Source of the DNA: Rotaria socialis
Taxonomy: Eukaryota > Rotifera > Eurotatoria > Philodinida > Philodinidae
Length of the DNA stretch: 64,000 nt
Direction of reading: 5' to 3'
Assembly: GCA_905331475.1 (NCBI GenBank)
Contig: CAJNYU010004201.1
Span: 174,564 to 238,563, forward strand
The position numbers and the translations under genes were made by a program. Under the pieces are notes generated by a model. It was not told the origin of the DNA, searched no databases, and saw nothing but the letters and a program-made list of their open reading frames with translations. Positions 33,769 to 46,152 of the stretch are shown here, in pieces. The stretch's first letter is position 1; each line of letters starts with the position of its first letter.

Positions 33769-35716
33769 ATTCTAATTTATCTTTTTTCCGTGTAAAGTCG
33801 TGCTCTTTTTTTTTTAAATATTAATTTTATTCGTTATTATATGCAATCATTTAAGATTTAACAAAACTAAAGTATTCGAAATATATGGAATTTTTCGAAA
33901 TATTGTCGAAGTTTCAAGTGTTACGTTTCTTTTTCCTACTCATGGTAAGCGACAAATGTATTGATTAGTGATGAAAGGCAACTTATGGCCAATAACAACG
34001 GCTGCTTTTTTTTTCTAAAAGGAATTAAACATTGTTTTCATTTCGAACACATTCGTTGGCAAGGTCGCAAATCAATAAAAAAAAAGGCGTTTATGAAAGA
34101 ATATACAAGGTTCTACTAGTATTATGAGTATGGACGTTGGAAATTAACTCTAAAGAACATCGAAAGGTTTACTCGAATGCTATGCTAACTTCACCTACCG
34201 GATGGTCACTTAATACTTCTCACCGAGATAGCTTGAGTAAATTATAATCTAAAAAAATGCTACTATACTTTAAGCGAACAGCTAGTCATCGTAAAACGCC
34301 CGTTTACAAAAGTATACGATAGAAAAACGGCAATCGTTGTCTGGATTGTTTACGGTCATCGGCTCCGACCGTTTACAGCTAGCGTTTAGTTACGATGGCC
34401 GTTTACGGAGATTTTTTACGGTCTTCGTAAACGAGGGGCCGTGTTTCATCGTAACACTTCGTTTACGACAACAGTAAACGACTACAAAATACGGTCGCCG
34501 TTTTTCTCCGTGAGTGATAGGTATACGACCGTTTACAACTCGGGATGATCGACCTTGGAATTAATATCCTATTAGTTATTATTGTTTTAATTTAATCATG
34601 TTCAAACTAGTCAAGTTTATATAAATATGTTTGGTATTGTGGTAAGAATTTGTTCAGTCACATCTAGTCCACGCCCTTTCATCTGGTTGATAGATGGCGT
34701 CCTCATCTACAAACAAATATTACTGAACATATTTACTAAAAGAATCTTCGGATGAGTTGAGTTCTTTATTTAGAAATCTATTGATTACATCAGAATAAGG
34801 AAATTACAAAGTTGTTAAATTCTAAAAAACATCGAGGATGATACAGTCTTTTTGATTGGTTTATATTTGACCACACCACACCTTTTAATTACGGTGTTCT
34901 TTGTCTTCACATTTTTATTCTTGCTTTGAGCTACTCTAGTTTATTAATTTATATCGGAACTTCATAGAACACAAAGAAACAGTTATTTTTCTTTTTAAGT
35001 TTTCTTTGAAAATTTTCTTTTCTTCATTCGACTGGGAAAATTCAAGATTTCATCGAACTTCCATATATTCTAGAATCTTGCTATGAACATCGACCAGGAA
35101 TATTTTTAATAATATTGAACACTTATGCTCAATAGCACATGAGATTTTTTTGTAAACAATGACACAGAAATAAGCCACATTTATGTTTGATTATAAATAA
35201 GCGAGAGACATGAAATTTAACATTTAAGTTGATCCGTCTTGTATCTTTTCATCCACCTCCTCACATACATTACTCTTCTTACTCGCTGTCAGTTCGTGCC
35301 GATTAAAGACAGAAAAAGAGTGTTCAACTGTACATATAACGATGTTATTTCTTTATATATTTATGTACACATATGTATAGCTTGCATCCCTGGGTGACAT
35401 ACAGTCGCACAAAAGGAACACAAACACACTTGAACATATACTTATACATGCATATAGGGTGACTATACATCATCGCGTTCAGCAATAACAATGATGACGA
35501 TGAAAATAAAAAAAAGAAATGAGAAGAGTAAGAGAAAAGAAAGAAAAGGTATTCGATGGTAATGATATCTTCGCGCAACTACAGCATCCCTATTAAACAG
35601 CCGAACTATCGAGATCGATCGGGGAGTAAACGTTTCATATTAAAGTATGCCAAGTGAATAAAAAACATAGTCAACGTCGTAGACTTTTTAAAATTTTTTG
35701 GCTTACATCCACAAAT
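33769..35716. other. Intergenic region with a CGTTTACGG-rich repeat block
   Basis: Non-coding apart from chance frames. The only structured part is the GC-richer block at 34280-34545, listed separately. Confidence 0.4.
34280..34545. mobile_element. CGTTTACGG-rich repeat block, probable non-autonomous element
   Basis: About 265 bp hold roughly a dozen copies of CGTTTAC / GTAAACG in both orientations (for example gcccgtttacaaaag, tggccgtttacggag, cttcgtaaacgagg, gaccgtttacaact). The block is richer in G+C than its surroundings and has no coding capacity. Mixed-orientation short repeats suggest a foldback or satellite-derived element. No flanking duplication could be defined. Confidence 0.5.
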
Positions 35717-36410
35717 ATGACAACAACTGATGATAGCCTATTGCATTCAGGTTATTTATTCAGTCGACCCTCGCTTTCATTTTCACCTTCTTGTTTCAAG
35801 AGTACTGCCGGACTTATGCATCGTTGTTTAAGTGAGTGTTACTGGATGTTTGTTCTCTTTTTTTTTTAAATTTATAGGAATACGAGATGAAAGGTAATAA
35901 TAGAGTTCATGTTAATCTCAATAGTTGAATTTTTTTTCTTCTCATCATATTCAGTTAATATTGCAGTATTACTTTTCTTTCGCTTCGATACAAAAGTACG
36001 TATGTAAAACTAATTTTATGATGCGTAAAAAGGACTTGCGTACTTATTCTTCATGATTGTATATAAATTTGATCGATCCACATTTTTATAAATATTCCTT
36101 AAACAAACATGTTGCTCTGTGTCTCTCGCTCTTCGAGAAGGAAAAAGTTCATTTGATTGTGAATTAAATTTCGAACGTGCCATTTAACACTCGACACTCG
36201 CCTACGATATCGGCAATCACAGCTATTGTTCACTTTGACATTTTTCATTTTGTTTTTTTTTTCTTTCTCTAGATTCGAGGTTGTTATATTTCTATCGGTG
36301 TAGTGTCTGTCTATTTGTTAGTCAGTCAGTCAGTTCTGCGCCTATTCTGTTTCTACCAAATTTATATTTTCTTCACATGTTGTGCCCATCGTTATTGTTG
36401 TTGTCGTTCG

Positions 36411-39400
36411 ATGCATCATAAAAGATATGAAACTCGTCGTCAGTCAACATCAATATCATCACCACATCATTATCGATTGGCAACAAGATCTTCAATACTT
36501 AAATTAAATAAACCAATAAAAGTTAAACGTTTAATTAAATCTTCAACATTAAGAAACGGTATAAATTATATATATGTATGAAATAATATTTATATTCACA
36601 TCTAGTTTTTTAATCTTTTTCTCGTTGATCTATCAGATTTTAATAAAATCTAATGGGTCATCACTACAGCATCGATATTCAACCAAGGAGTATGCCTCAT
36701 TGTTTTTTCGATGATTATATTGTTCATATGTTAGTGATAATCTCCTAATTAATAGTGATGATGTTTCTTTAGAAAAGATTAGTTTAGCTTCTTTTCATAG
36801 TCTTTGATAGATGATAGTAGTGTCGATGCCACATGGTCTCGATCTCATCATCCTTTCGCAACCAAATGTATAAATAGCAACCGAGAAAGAAAGAAAGAAC
36901 GAATGATTGTATGCTTGAGGATAATGATTAGTTAGTATGTACACATACATATATATGTTTGTACGATTACGTTTTGTTTGCATGGTTTATGTACTTTTTA
37001 TTTTATAAAAAAAAGAATATAAGTGACTAAAGTTTCAAGGGTGAGTGCTATTTCATGAGGTCAGTAGGTATCAACTTATTTTGCTTTTGTTTTATTGTAT
37101 GTACTATACGTCCTTATCTTATTATATACGTACTTTCTTATCATTAGTTCATTTTTATTGATGTATCATTGATTTAGACGAAAATCGACTGACCAATAAA
37201 CGAACCAGTGAATGCTATCAACATTCAACACCTTTAACAACTGGCAATATTGCCTTATTTGCACAAAAGACACAGTCTTCATCTCCGTTATATATAAATC
37301 GTCGTAGACAAACGACTCTTGGGAATATGACATCATATTCAGCGCTTAAACGTAAAGCACAACGATCAGATATATCATCCAGTGTATCACGAGTATGCTA
37401 TTTCGGTTGAAGTATTATATAATCTTGATGATAATTTCGTTTAGTTTCAAGTTAATCTTGAACATGTCCTTGGTTTTACATCAATTTCAAATGCAGTTGT
37501 TGGTCAAGATCATTCAACAATAGCTTATGCTGCTGGGTAATAGCAGACTTGAAAAAGAAATTGAATTAATTTTAATCGATATTTTTTTCTTTTAGTTCGA
37601 CTGTTGTTCTTTACGATATAAACACACAAAAACAAGATTTTATTATTAATGCTGCTCGCAAAGCTATTACATCACTGTCAATTTCACCCGATGGCCGATA
37701 TGTGGCAACAGGCGAAGTACATATTTTATTTATAATTTTCAAAAAAGAAACGAACCATTTTATCTATGAAAATATTTCTAGTGTGGACATGATCCTAAAG
37801 TACGTGTTTGGGATTTAACTGGTGATAGAACTGTTTGTATTGAATTGGGTGATCATAAATTTGCTATTGATGCTGTGGTAAGTAGATTTTCATTGTTATG
37901 TAATAGAGATTAGTATGAATTCTTTGTTCTGATTGTATTTATTTATTAGAAGAAAGCTTACAGTTAATTATTTATTAACTTTAAAATGAAAACTTTCTAA
38001 ATTTTCTTTTAGTGTTTTTCACCGAACGTTGATCGTTTGGTTTCAATTGGTTCTTTACATGATGGAAATATATATGTTTGGAGTTGGCAAGAAAAGAAAA
38101 AACTGGCGTCAAATAAATGTACATGTTCTGTAAGAGCATTCATAATAGTAGCATTCTTAAATTGTTACCTTAAAAGTTTTAGATTCGTCGTATTGCTTTT
38201 TCTGAAGATGGAAGTTATTTTGTTACCGTTGGTAATCGTCATGTAAAATTTTGGTATTTAATTTCAACCGCATCGGTATAATGTTTTGTTTAATTTTAAT
38301 ATACAACCAATTGAGTTCTTCTTCACAATAGCTTGAAGTTGTACCATTACGTGGCCGTTATGCAATCTTAGCTGAACGTAAGGATAACTTTTTTACTGAT
38401 GTTGTTTGTGGACGTGGTGATTGTGCTGGTATGACTTATGTTATTACTGCAAATGGTCTCATTTGTCAATTTGATGAACATCGACAATTGCGTGGTGAAC
38501 GAGATCTTCAAGTAATAACAAAACCATTTTTTGTTTCGTTCTAAACAAAACAAACATGTTTTATGCTTTTTCTTGTTAGGAAAAAACAAATTGCTTAGCT
38601 ATTGGTGATGCATATCTTGTTGTTGGATGTGGTAAAGGTGCTGTCTATATATTTTCACCACAAACTCTCGAATATATTATGTCAATACCTTTACCACATT
38701 ATTTGGGTGTTGATATTGGTTTTATAACATCGATTGAGTAAGTTATCAGAATGATTTGTTTTTATGATAATAGTTTTTTTTTATTATTTGTAGTCAAATA
38801 ACATATCCTCAACAACAAAATATGTCTTTTCCAGATACAATTGCTGTTTGTTTAGATGAAGATAAATCAATAGTGAGTATAGTTATTTGCTTCTTTTAAT
38901 TTTTTCGAATGGCTATTTTTTTTCAATATTTTACAGTTGACATGTTTTTATAATGATCATAGTTTTTATATTTGGGATATTAAAAATGAACGAACGATAA
39001 AAAAACGTGATTCTCATATGTATCATTCAGGGTGTGGTTGGGGAATTGAAGTAAGATTCTATGATTTATTTGTTAATTTCTGTTAATCCTAAATGAATTT
39101 TTCTCTAGACCTATTCTCGAACAAATACATCACCTTCTATGCTTCGACATTTAACATGTATAACATGTTCATCAGACAATACAATACGTTTTTGGTCATT
39201 AAATCATGGTGAAGTCGATTCATACTTTGCTCCATCGCCAACTGCAAATATATTTAGTAGACAATTAATGAAAATTGTCTACTTAGATGATGACTGTTCA
39301 AAACTATGTGATAGTCAAACAACGCAAGGTTAATATCTTTGTTTTTCTTTCCTCGAAAGTGCATAGATATTTGAAATTCATAAACTACGATTCATAGCTA

Positions 39401-42400
39401 TAGACCACTTGACGGTGTCACTGCATTATTTGATGGAATATGATGTAAAATGAGAGTTCGGATTTAAGGATTAATATATTCGAGTTTCTTCTATGAGCCT
39501 TCGATTACTCGCTCATCTGTATAATATATGAAATATTTGTTTAGTGTCTATTGGGAGAGTTCAAATTGAGAATGTTGAAGAGATGTGTTGCAAATTTAAT
39601 TCATTCTTTCATTAGGAGAGTTATTGTAAATGCTTAGGTCATTTCTGTTGTTGCAGAAAAATTAAATTTTCATAGAATTTTTTGCAAAGATTCATGACCA
39701 ACAAACTTATATTAGCCAAATAATTTGTTGTCTTTTTCTGAGAGAATTAAGAAAGTCTTAAGAAAAAATTTTCCTTTCTTGTTTTTTTTTAGAACGACCT
39801 GAATTTGTCCCAAAAGTTGGCGGTCGTTGTATGAGACTGGCTCTTGACGGCTTAACATTAGCTGTTGGTGATCGTAATGGAAATATTCGTATAATTGATA
39901 TGGAAACATTCAAACAAATTGCACTTGTTGAAGCGCACGACAGTGAAGTACTTAGTGTAGATTTTGGTCAATCATCTGATATGAGTATGTGTAAAATTAA
40001 TTTTCATATACATTCTATTGAATATTTATTCGTGTCTAATTTTAAGATGTGACGTTTTTGGCATCAAGTAGTCGTGATCGTTTTGTTCATATATTTGATG
40101 CATCAAAAGACTATCAACTAGTTGCAACATTAGATGATCATTCAGCTGCTATCACTGCTGTTCGTTTTGCAGTTTCATCAGTTACTTCAAATCTACAATT
40201 GATTTCATGTAGCGCAGATAAATCATTAATATTTCGATCGATTTATAAAGTAAAATTAATTGATTTATTTGAAATTAAGTTTTTATTGTTTACCGAGAAA
40301 TCGTGTTTTTATAGAATGAAAATGGAAAATATCAATTTATTCGTTCGAATAATATTGTTGAAAAACAAACATTTTATGATTTAGTTATTGATCATGCACG
40401 AGAACTTGTTAATACTGCTTGTCAAGATCGAATGATAAGGTCAGTTATTGTTTTTTTTTCCTAAAAAAATTGTACTTTAACTATTTAATTTTCTTTTTTT
40501 CTAGAGTTTATAATACTCAAGATGGTAAACGTGTTCGAACGTGTAAAGGTTCAATGAGTGATGATACAGGCTATTTAGTTAAAATTGATGTTGATTCATC
40601 AGGAAGATATTTAGCAACATCATGTTCAAATAAATGTGTTTATATTTGGGATACAATTACAACAGAATGTGTTGCATCGCTTTGTGGTCATAGTGAAATT
40701 GTGACGGATCTAAAATTTAGTCATGATGGACATCATTTATATTCGATTTCTGGTGATAGGTAAGATTGATTTGAAAAACTTTCAATTAATTTATCTTATT
40801 GAATAAAAATTTTAGTTGTATTTTTGTTTGGAATATTGCTGAATTAGCTATTGTACCGACTAACTTTCGATTGCCGTCGGTACCCTTGACGAAAACAAAT
40901 GAACTTGAAATGTAGGTTTTGTTAAGATTTTAATTAGAAAAATTAATTTTTATATTTTTAGAACTGAAGTTGAAGAATCAGTTACTCAGGTAGAATTTTT
41001 ATTGCTTATTTAAATTAGTTGAATGTACAGATTTTCTTTTGTCTAGACACTAAATATTATTGAAGAACATCAACCACAAACAAAACGTCAACGAAGTTTA
41101 TGGGCAACTGCTGAACCTCGTCTACCGGTTTGTATTGATTGTTAATACAACTCCAACAATCCTTGTCTGTCTCTTTTTTAGCCGTTCGAACCAAAATTAA
41201 TTCGTCCACAACTACCCGATATTATAGACGAAGAGTAAATATTATTATTTCTTCTTGAATTAGTATTAACATATGTATATCTTTTCATTTAGTTCATCTG
41301 ATAAAATGATTCGTTCAGGAAGTTCACAAGATGATGAATCAGTTTTTCTCGATGAAGGTATGGTTTGTTCTTGTAGTTAAATTCAAAAGACAAAATAGAT
41401 TCGTTTTATTAGATGATGATCCAGCAACAGCCAATACAGATACTACAAATGGAAAAATTAATTCATTTTTTATTGAAAATTATGATCATGAACATTCAAC
41501 AATAAATACAACCGTTGATGATGAAAGTTCGACACGCCAAGTTCAACGACGCAAAAGTGTTTCATCTCGTTTTCGCTCTGTATCAAAAGAAATAACGTAG
41601 GAAACAAATGAATAGAAACATTATTAGCTTAAAAAAATTTTCATTTTTAAGATTGATCGATACATTAATTACATCAGTAAATACAACACAAGAAGATATT
41701 TCTACATCTATTCGAACAAATAAAACTACCCGATCGCAAACAATGGGTAATATGGAATCAAAACCAGCACCACCACCTAAGTCATCCACAGCACGAAAAA
41801 CTCGTGGTAAGTTTATAGTCGAAAGAAGAGAAAAATGCATCTGTGTGAATATTATGAACACTTTTGACATTGAACATAAACGAAAAAGAAAATATTGTAG
41901 AATTGATCAGTTGCAATATGTCGACATTTTAAGTTCACTGATCTTCATAGCTAAGTGTTTGTTTTGTTCGATAAAGTTTTGTATTGTAATCTTAGTACTT
42001 GTAACTTTAAAAACGCTATCGTCTGTTGCATAACATCGTGCCGATAGTATGCGTAGTACATTGCAACGTATGTAGCATTCTGTTGTTAATTTAATTGTAT
42101 GGGAATATGTTAAAAATTATTGAATTTACTAATTTTTCTTTCATGTCAATTATGAAATTTGAGTAAATGTGACTGAAAACCTCGAAAAAAAGCAATCATC
42201 TAAGTCAATCGCAATAATTTATTCCCTTTTTTTTAAAATTAGGTAATCGAGCACAATCTGAAGATCGTTTTCGTTCATCAACTCTATCGCTTAATAATGC
42301 TACTGGAGATACAACATCATCATCATCATCTCATTCGTGTTTACCATCATACGCAGCGCATACATCAAGTTCAATGAGTAAACTTCGCGAAGGTATTATA

Positions 42401-43524
42401 TCATCAATGCCACCATCAGTACCTATTTTTGCACCATCATCATCATCGACAACATCATTAGTCATGAATGCTCAAACACGTCGTGTTCCATCTGTTGTTT
42501 CATTAGATACTCGGTCCATGTCGTCAAGTAAAAATATGACAAAATCTCGTTCAACTCAAAATCTTATTCTGCCTACTACAACTGCACAGCAATCAAAAAT
42601 GACAACATTCCGTCGAGTAAAAATCTCTCGCATAACTCGACGTCCACCTAATTTACCCACAGCGTCTACTATTCAATCATCGTCATCGACATCTTCGTCG
42701 GCATCATCAAATACTTCTTCACCAACAAAAAGTAATCAAACAAAAGAAAATCATGAAACAAAGCAATATCTTCATCCATCGTCTTCGTCTTTGTCAGAAT
42801 CTGTTTTGCCATTACGAGAATTAGATAATACAACAAATGATCTTATGCCAAAATGGGCACAAGATTGTTTTTATCGAACAGTTGTACTTGGTTTAAAACC
42901 GCTACTTTTACAAGATATAGCATCATCACCAAATAAACCAACAAAACGATCAACAAGTACCTGTTCCATTGAAAGTTCAGATTCGTTAGAAACAGCAAAT
43001 GATTTACAAGCCTGTACATTAAATGATAATAATACACCAAAAGAAATTAGAGTTCGACGTAGTATATCAATACCTGATTATCGGCAAATACAGCAAGAAA
43101 ATAAAATTTTACCATCATCATCCGACGCAACCATGAATGATACGAAAAAAAAGTAAATTAAAAACACTTTTGTTTTTGTGTTGTCTTATTTGAAAATATT
43201 TTTTTATTTTAGTAATTCAGTTTTGAATGATGACCGTATGCCAGTTATCAATCATCTTGTTGGTGACCTTCATAAGCGTCTTAATGAATTAGAGAATCTC
43301 TATTCATCAGTAAGTCAACGTCGTTATTATTTGCTTGATTATTATTTGCTTTTTTTTTGCTTTTAAAGGTAACACAGAGTTCAGATACAAGAGATGTAAT
43401 GTTAAAGCAATATATTGAACAGATATATACTGATCTTCATGAACGTATTGCAACTAATCATCAACAGCATCAACAAGATGAAGAATGTTCATCGAATACA
43501 ACCGTTGTTGTTGTGACTGATTGA
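36411..43524 (+). CDS. MAPKBP1/WDR62: WDR62/MAPKBP1-like WD40 scaffold protein
   Basis: A gene of more than twenty exons; my estimate of the product is about 1,400-1,500 residues, the usual size of the family. The first called exon is 36411-36558, joining in phase to 37178-37392. Two WD40 propellers follow: [51 protein letters not shown]-type [12 protein letters not shown], then [28 protein letters not shown] and [13 protein letters not shown]. The order and wording match MAPKBP1/WDR62 throughout. The C-terminal half is serine-rich and disordered, ending in a helical segment ([20 protein letters not shown]) and a second helix where family members dimerise. Relatives scaffold JNK signalling and act at spindle poles. 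Three introns are long (36559-37177, 39329-39792, 41807-42242). Additional 5' exons are possible: 35717-35831, 35955-35995 and an extension of exon 1 to 36273 join in phase, but encode T-rich hydrophobic sequence. Confidence 0.9.
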
Positions 43525-44870
43525 TATGTTTAGTTTTCTTTTTTGTTATTATTATTTTTCGTGTCCGGTTCTTTAAGAATTTGGTGACGTTTTTGTTTTT
43601 TAAATTTCGTTCTTGATTATCGTCGTCAGGGATGATCTTTCTCTGCAGATGCTTGTATGTTTATCCGTTCTTTATTTGTTTTTCCTTTCTTCATTCGCTA
43701 GATTAAATATGTTCACTTTTTTTGCTTCATATCGAGAATCACGTATGAGATTGTAAATACGGCTATCTCGTATTTTCCTCTTATTTCTTCAGCTATGCAC
43801 ATGACACATTCAATGCTTTAGGGTTTTCAGAGTCTTATCTGTCTATATATATATATATGCAAATGCATGTGAATCGTTGCCTCCTTTTGCTTCTATTGCT
43901 CTATCAGTTGATCATTATGATGACCATTTTGTTATATTTTTTCCACAACGATAATAGAATAGTTTGTTGATGAAAAGAAAGTATAAAAATATTTCTATCT
44001 TTTGTTAAAAGAATTAAAATTTTATTCTTGATTTTCGATAATTATATTTCTAATTGTTTGATATCAATTCAAAACTTTGTAATTTTCAATTGAATTTCGT
44101 TTCTTATTGAATAGCGACTAGTATTTGAATCTCCATTATAAATTTGAGAGTATATAAATCTTCAAGAAAAAAAAAATAAATCTACTTTGAAACATTGTAA
44201 TTTGTAGGAAATCTTAGGAATAACTCTAATGAATTAATATTTTTGTATAATGAAGAACTTCAGTAGATTTTTCGAAATTAACCCATAAGAAAAATCATAG
44301 TTAAACACAGTCCAACATAGTCAACTTCTGTGTAATTACTCTCAATCAGACAAGTTTTATCATAAACACATCACAACACGACAAGAATGATTACACTTGA
44401 TTAAATGAACATAGTAGAAGGAAAAGTAAGTCTTAACTTGCCCGTCTCCGATATAATTCTATATGGTTTACTCCAAAGTAAATATAAGATAATTCATGAC
44501 AATAAATCTTCGGCGTCGGGTACTTCGCTTGTGACTCATCTAATTCTAGCAATAGTATTTTAAAGAAAAATACTGTATCATCATAGTTCTAAGTTCATAT
44601 ATAAAATTTGAAAACTATAATTTTATCGATCAAAAACGGTTTCAATTAGGCATTTAATACATTTGAGCCATTTCATCACTGAATAATTATCGAACATTTG
44701 AAGATCAACGAACAAACGAATGCTGACATTATGTTCCGCGTTCCTAAGATTAATATTCCGCCATTTTCATTTGAAAAGAAGAAAAGCAAAAACAGAATTT
44801 TCTTTTTCCTTCAATAAAGGAAGGAATGTCAGTATGTGAAAGTATGCCATCAAAAGTGATGATTAAAACG
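43525..44870. other. Intergenic region, 3' flank of the WDR62-like gene
   Basis: T-rich 3' sequence and a short TA run near 43848-43858. No coding features were recognised. Confidence 0.4.
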
Positions 44871-44881
44871 TATATAAAAGG
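44871..44881 (+). promoter_or_regulatory. TATA box (TATATAAAAGG)
   Basis: Canonical TATAAAAG, unusual in being embedded in a GC-richer start-site-like region (ggcgcaac...) that leads about 220 bp later to the start of the small membrane protein. A transcription start near 44900-44910 would be expected. Confidence 0.55.
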
Positions 44882-45102
44882 CGCAACAAGCAACAAGTAT
44901 CGATGCTCATCCGACGAGCGTGTCCATTAAAACAAAATGTAAAGAAGAAGAAGAAGAAAAAGAAAAAGGATTTTCTTCGCTTCTTCTTTTTTCTTTTTCT
45001 TCATACTTATTATTTGACTATATCAACTCAATACAGGACTTTATTAGTTTTATAAAAAAAAATGAATGTTGCTCATCTGAAACACATATAAACCTACATG
45101 AA

Positions 45103-45381
45103 ATGCTATTGTCTGCTTCGCATTATGCATTGATTGTAATAGTCCTGGCAACAACAGCTCTATTTGTAGCGGCATATTGCGTACGGTCAAATCAGGCTCA
45201 TCGACATATTGCACCACTTCCCATGCGAGTTGTTGTTCTAACTCAACCTCAACAAAATGAATTACAACAGCAACAAATGTGTTGGTCAATACCTATTGAA
45301 CAACTGCCACCTCCGTATCATACAGTTGTTGCTCGAATGAATGACAATTCTAATTTCGTGTTTGCTAACAATGCATCGTGA
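45103..45381 (+). CDS. Small single-pass membrane protein with a PPxY motif
   Basis: The frame is open further upstream but without an ATG; 45103 is the first in-frame ATG and gives 92 residues. Residues about 7-27 form one membrane segment (YALIVIVLATTALFVAAYC), followed by basic residues that would face the cytoplasm. The tail holds a glutamine-rich stretch and LPPPYHTVV, a PPxY motif of the kind bound by WW domains of NEDD4-family ubiquitin ligases. Layout (short N-terminus, one membrane helix, cytoplasmic PPxY tail) resembles NEDD4-family adaptors and small PPxY membrane proteins; no specific family was recognised. Two short upstream ATGs in the leader would be read before the start. An AATAAA lies about 30 bp after the stop. 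The TATA box at 44871 supports an independent transcription unit. Confidence 0.6.
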   Translation: MLLSASHYALIVIVLATTALFVAAYCVRSNQAHRHIAPLPMRVVVLTQPQQNELQQQQMCWSIPIEQLPPPYHTVVARMNDNSNFVFANNAS

Positions 45382-45848
45382 TTTGATATTGTTATTTATT
45401 TTTTCAGTAAATAAATATTATATAATAATGCTGATGACTCTATGTGACTTCGTGTCAGTGGCATAAAATTAAGAAGTACAGATGGTGATCCTTATTTTAC
45501 GTATGTGGCTCATATGTTAAATCGATGAACATTTACAAAAGCAAGACGTATATCATTGAACTACTTTCGTTCGGTGAAATTATTAGTCTAATCCAGTTTC
45601 ACCCTCGATTATCTCTTACTGGAAGAATCTGTTACAATCTTCTTCTTCTTTATTTCGCCTTCTTCTTATTATTATCTTTTCACAAGAAATAATCCCCCTT
45701 CTTTAAACATTAACACTCATTTAAATAGAATTGATAAGAGAAGAAGAATGGAATGATTGTAAACGTGATAGAATGAAACAGAGAGAAGAAGAGAGAACAT
45801 ACTTATGACAGGAGAGAGATCTCCTGACATAACAGAATCTATCATGAA
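45382..45848. other. Intergenic region
   Basis: 3' flank of the small membrane protein gene; purine- and pyrimidine-rich low-complexity DNA, nothing else recognised. Confidence 0.4.
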
Positions 45849-46152
45849 CAGTGGCGGCGGAGCCACTGAGATAGGTGAGGCTTGAGCCTCACCTAGTTTT
45901 CAGTAGATGAGGCTCAGCTTCACTTGCTTTTGTACTGAATATTGCTATTTTCTTGTTCTTGCATCGGAGTAGAAGCAAAGAAAACTAGTTTTCGGTGTTT
46001 TCCAATCTTCTTTTTTTATACTGACCATTTTTATTTTTACTGAGGTTCAATAAAAAGAAGACTTATTTACTACTTGATGTTTCATAAAATTCCACGGTAG
46101 CAAAAAAAATATGATGAGCCTCACCTAGCTTAATGACGCTCCGCCGCCCCTG
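45849..46152. mobile_element. hAT-type MITE, 304 bp
   Basis: The element starts CAGTGGCGGCGGAGC and ends GCTCCGCCGCCCCTG, an inverted repeat of about 15 bp in the hAT-style CAG...CTG form. Inner inverted copies of gaggct/agcctcacctag extend the folding. It is flanked by ATCATGAA on the left (45841-45848) and GCCATGAA on the right (46153-46160), an 8-bp duplication with two mismatches, which is the hAT target-site length. It has no coding capacity, so it is a non-autonomous element. Confidence 0.8.
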
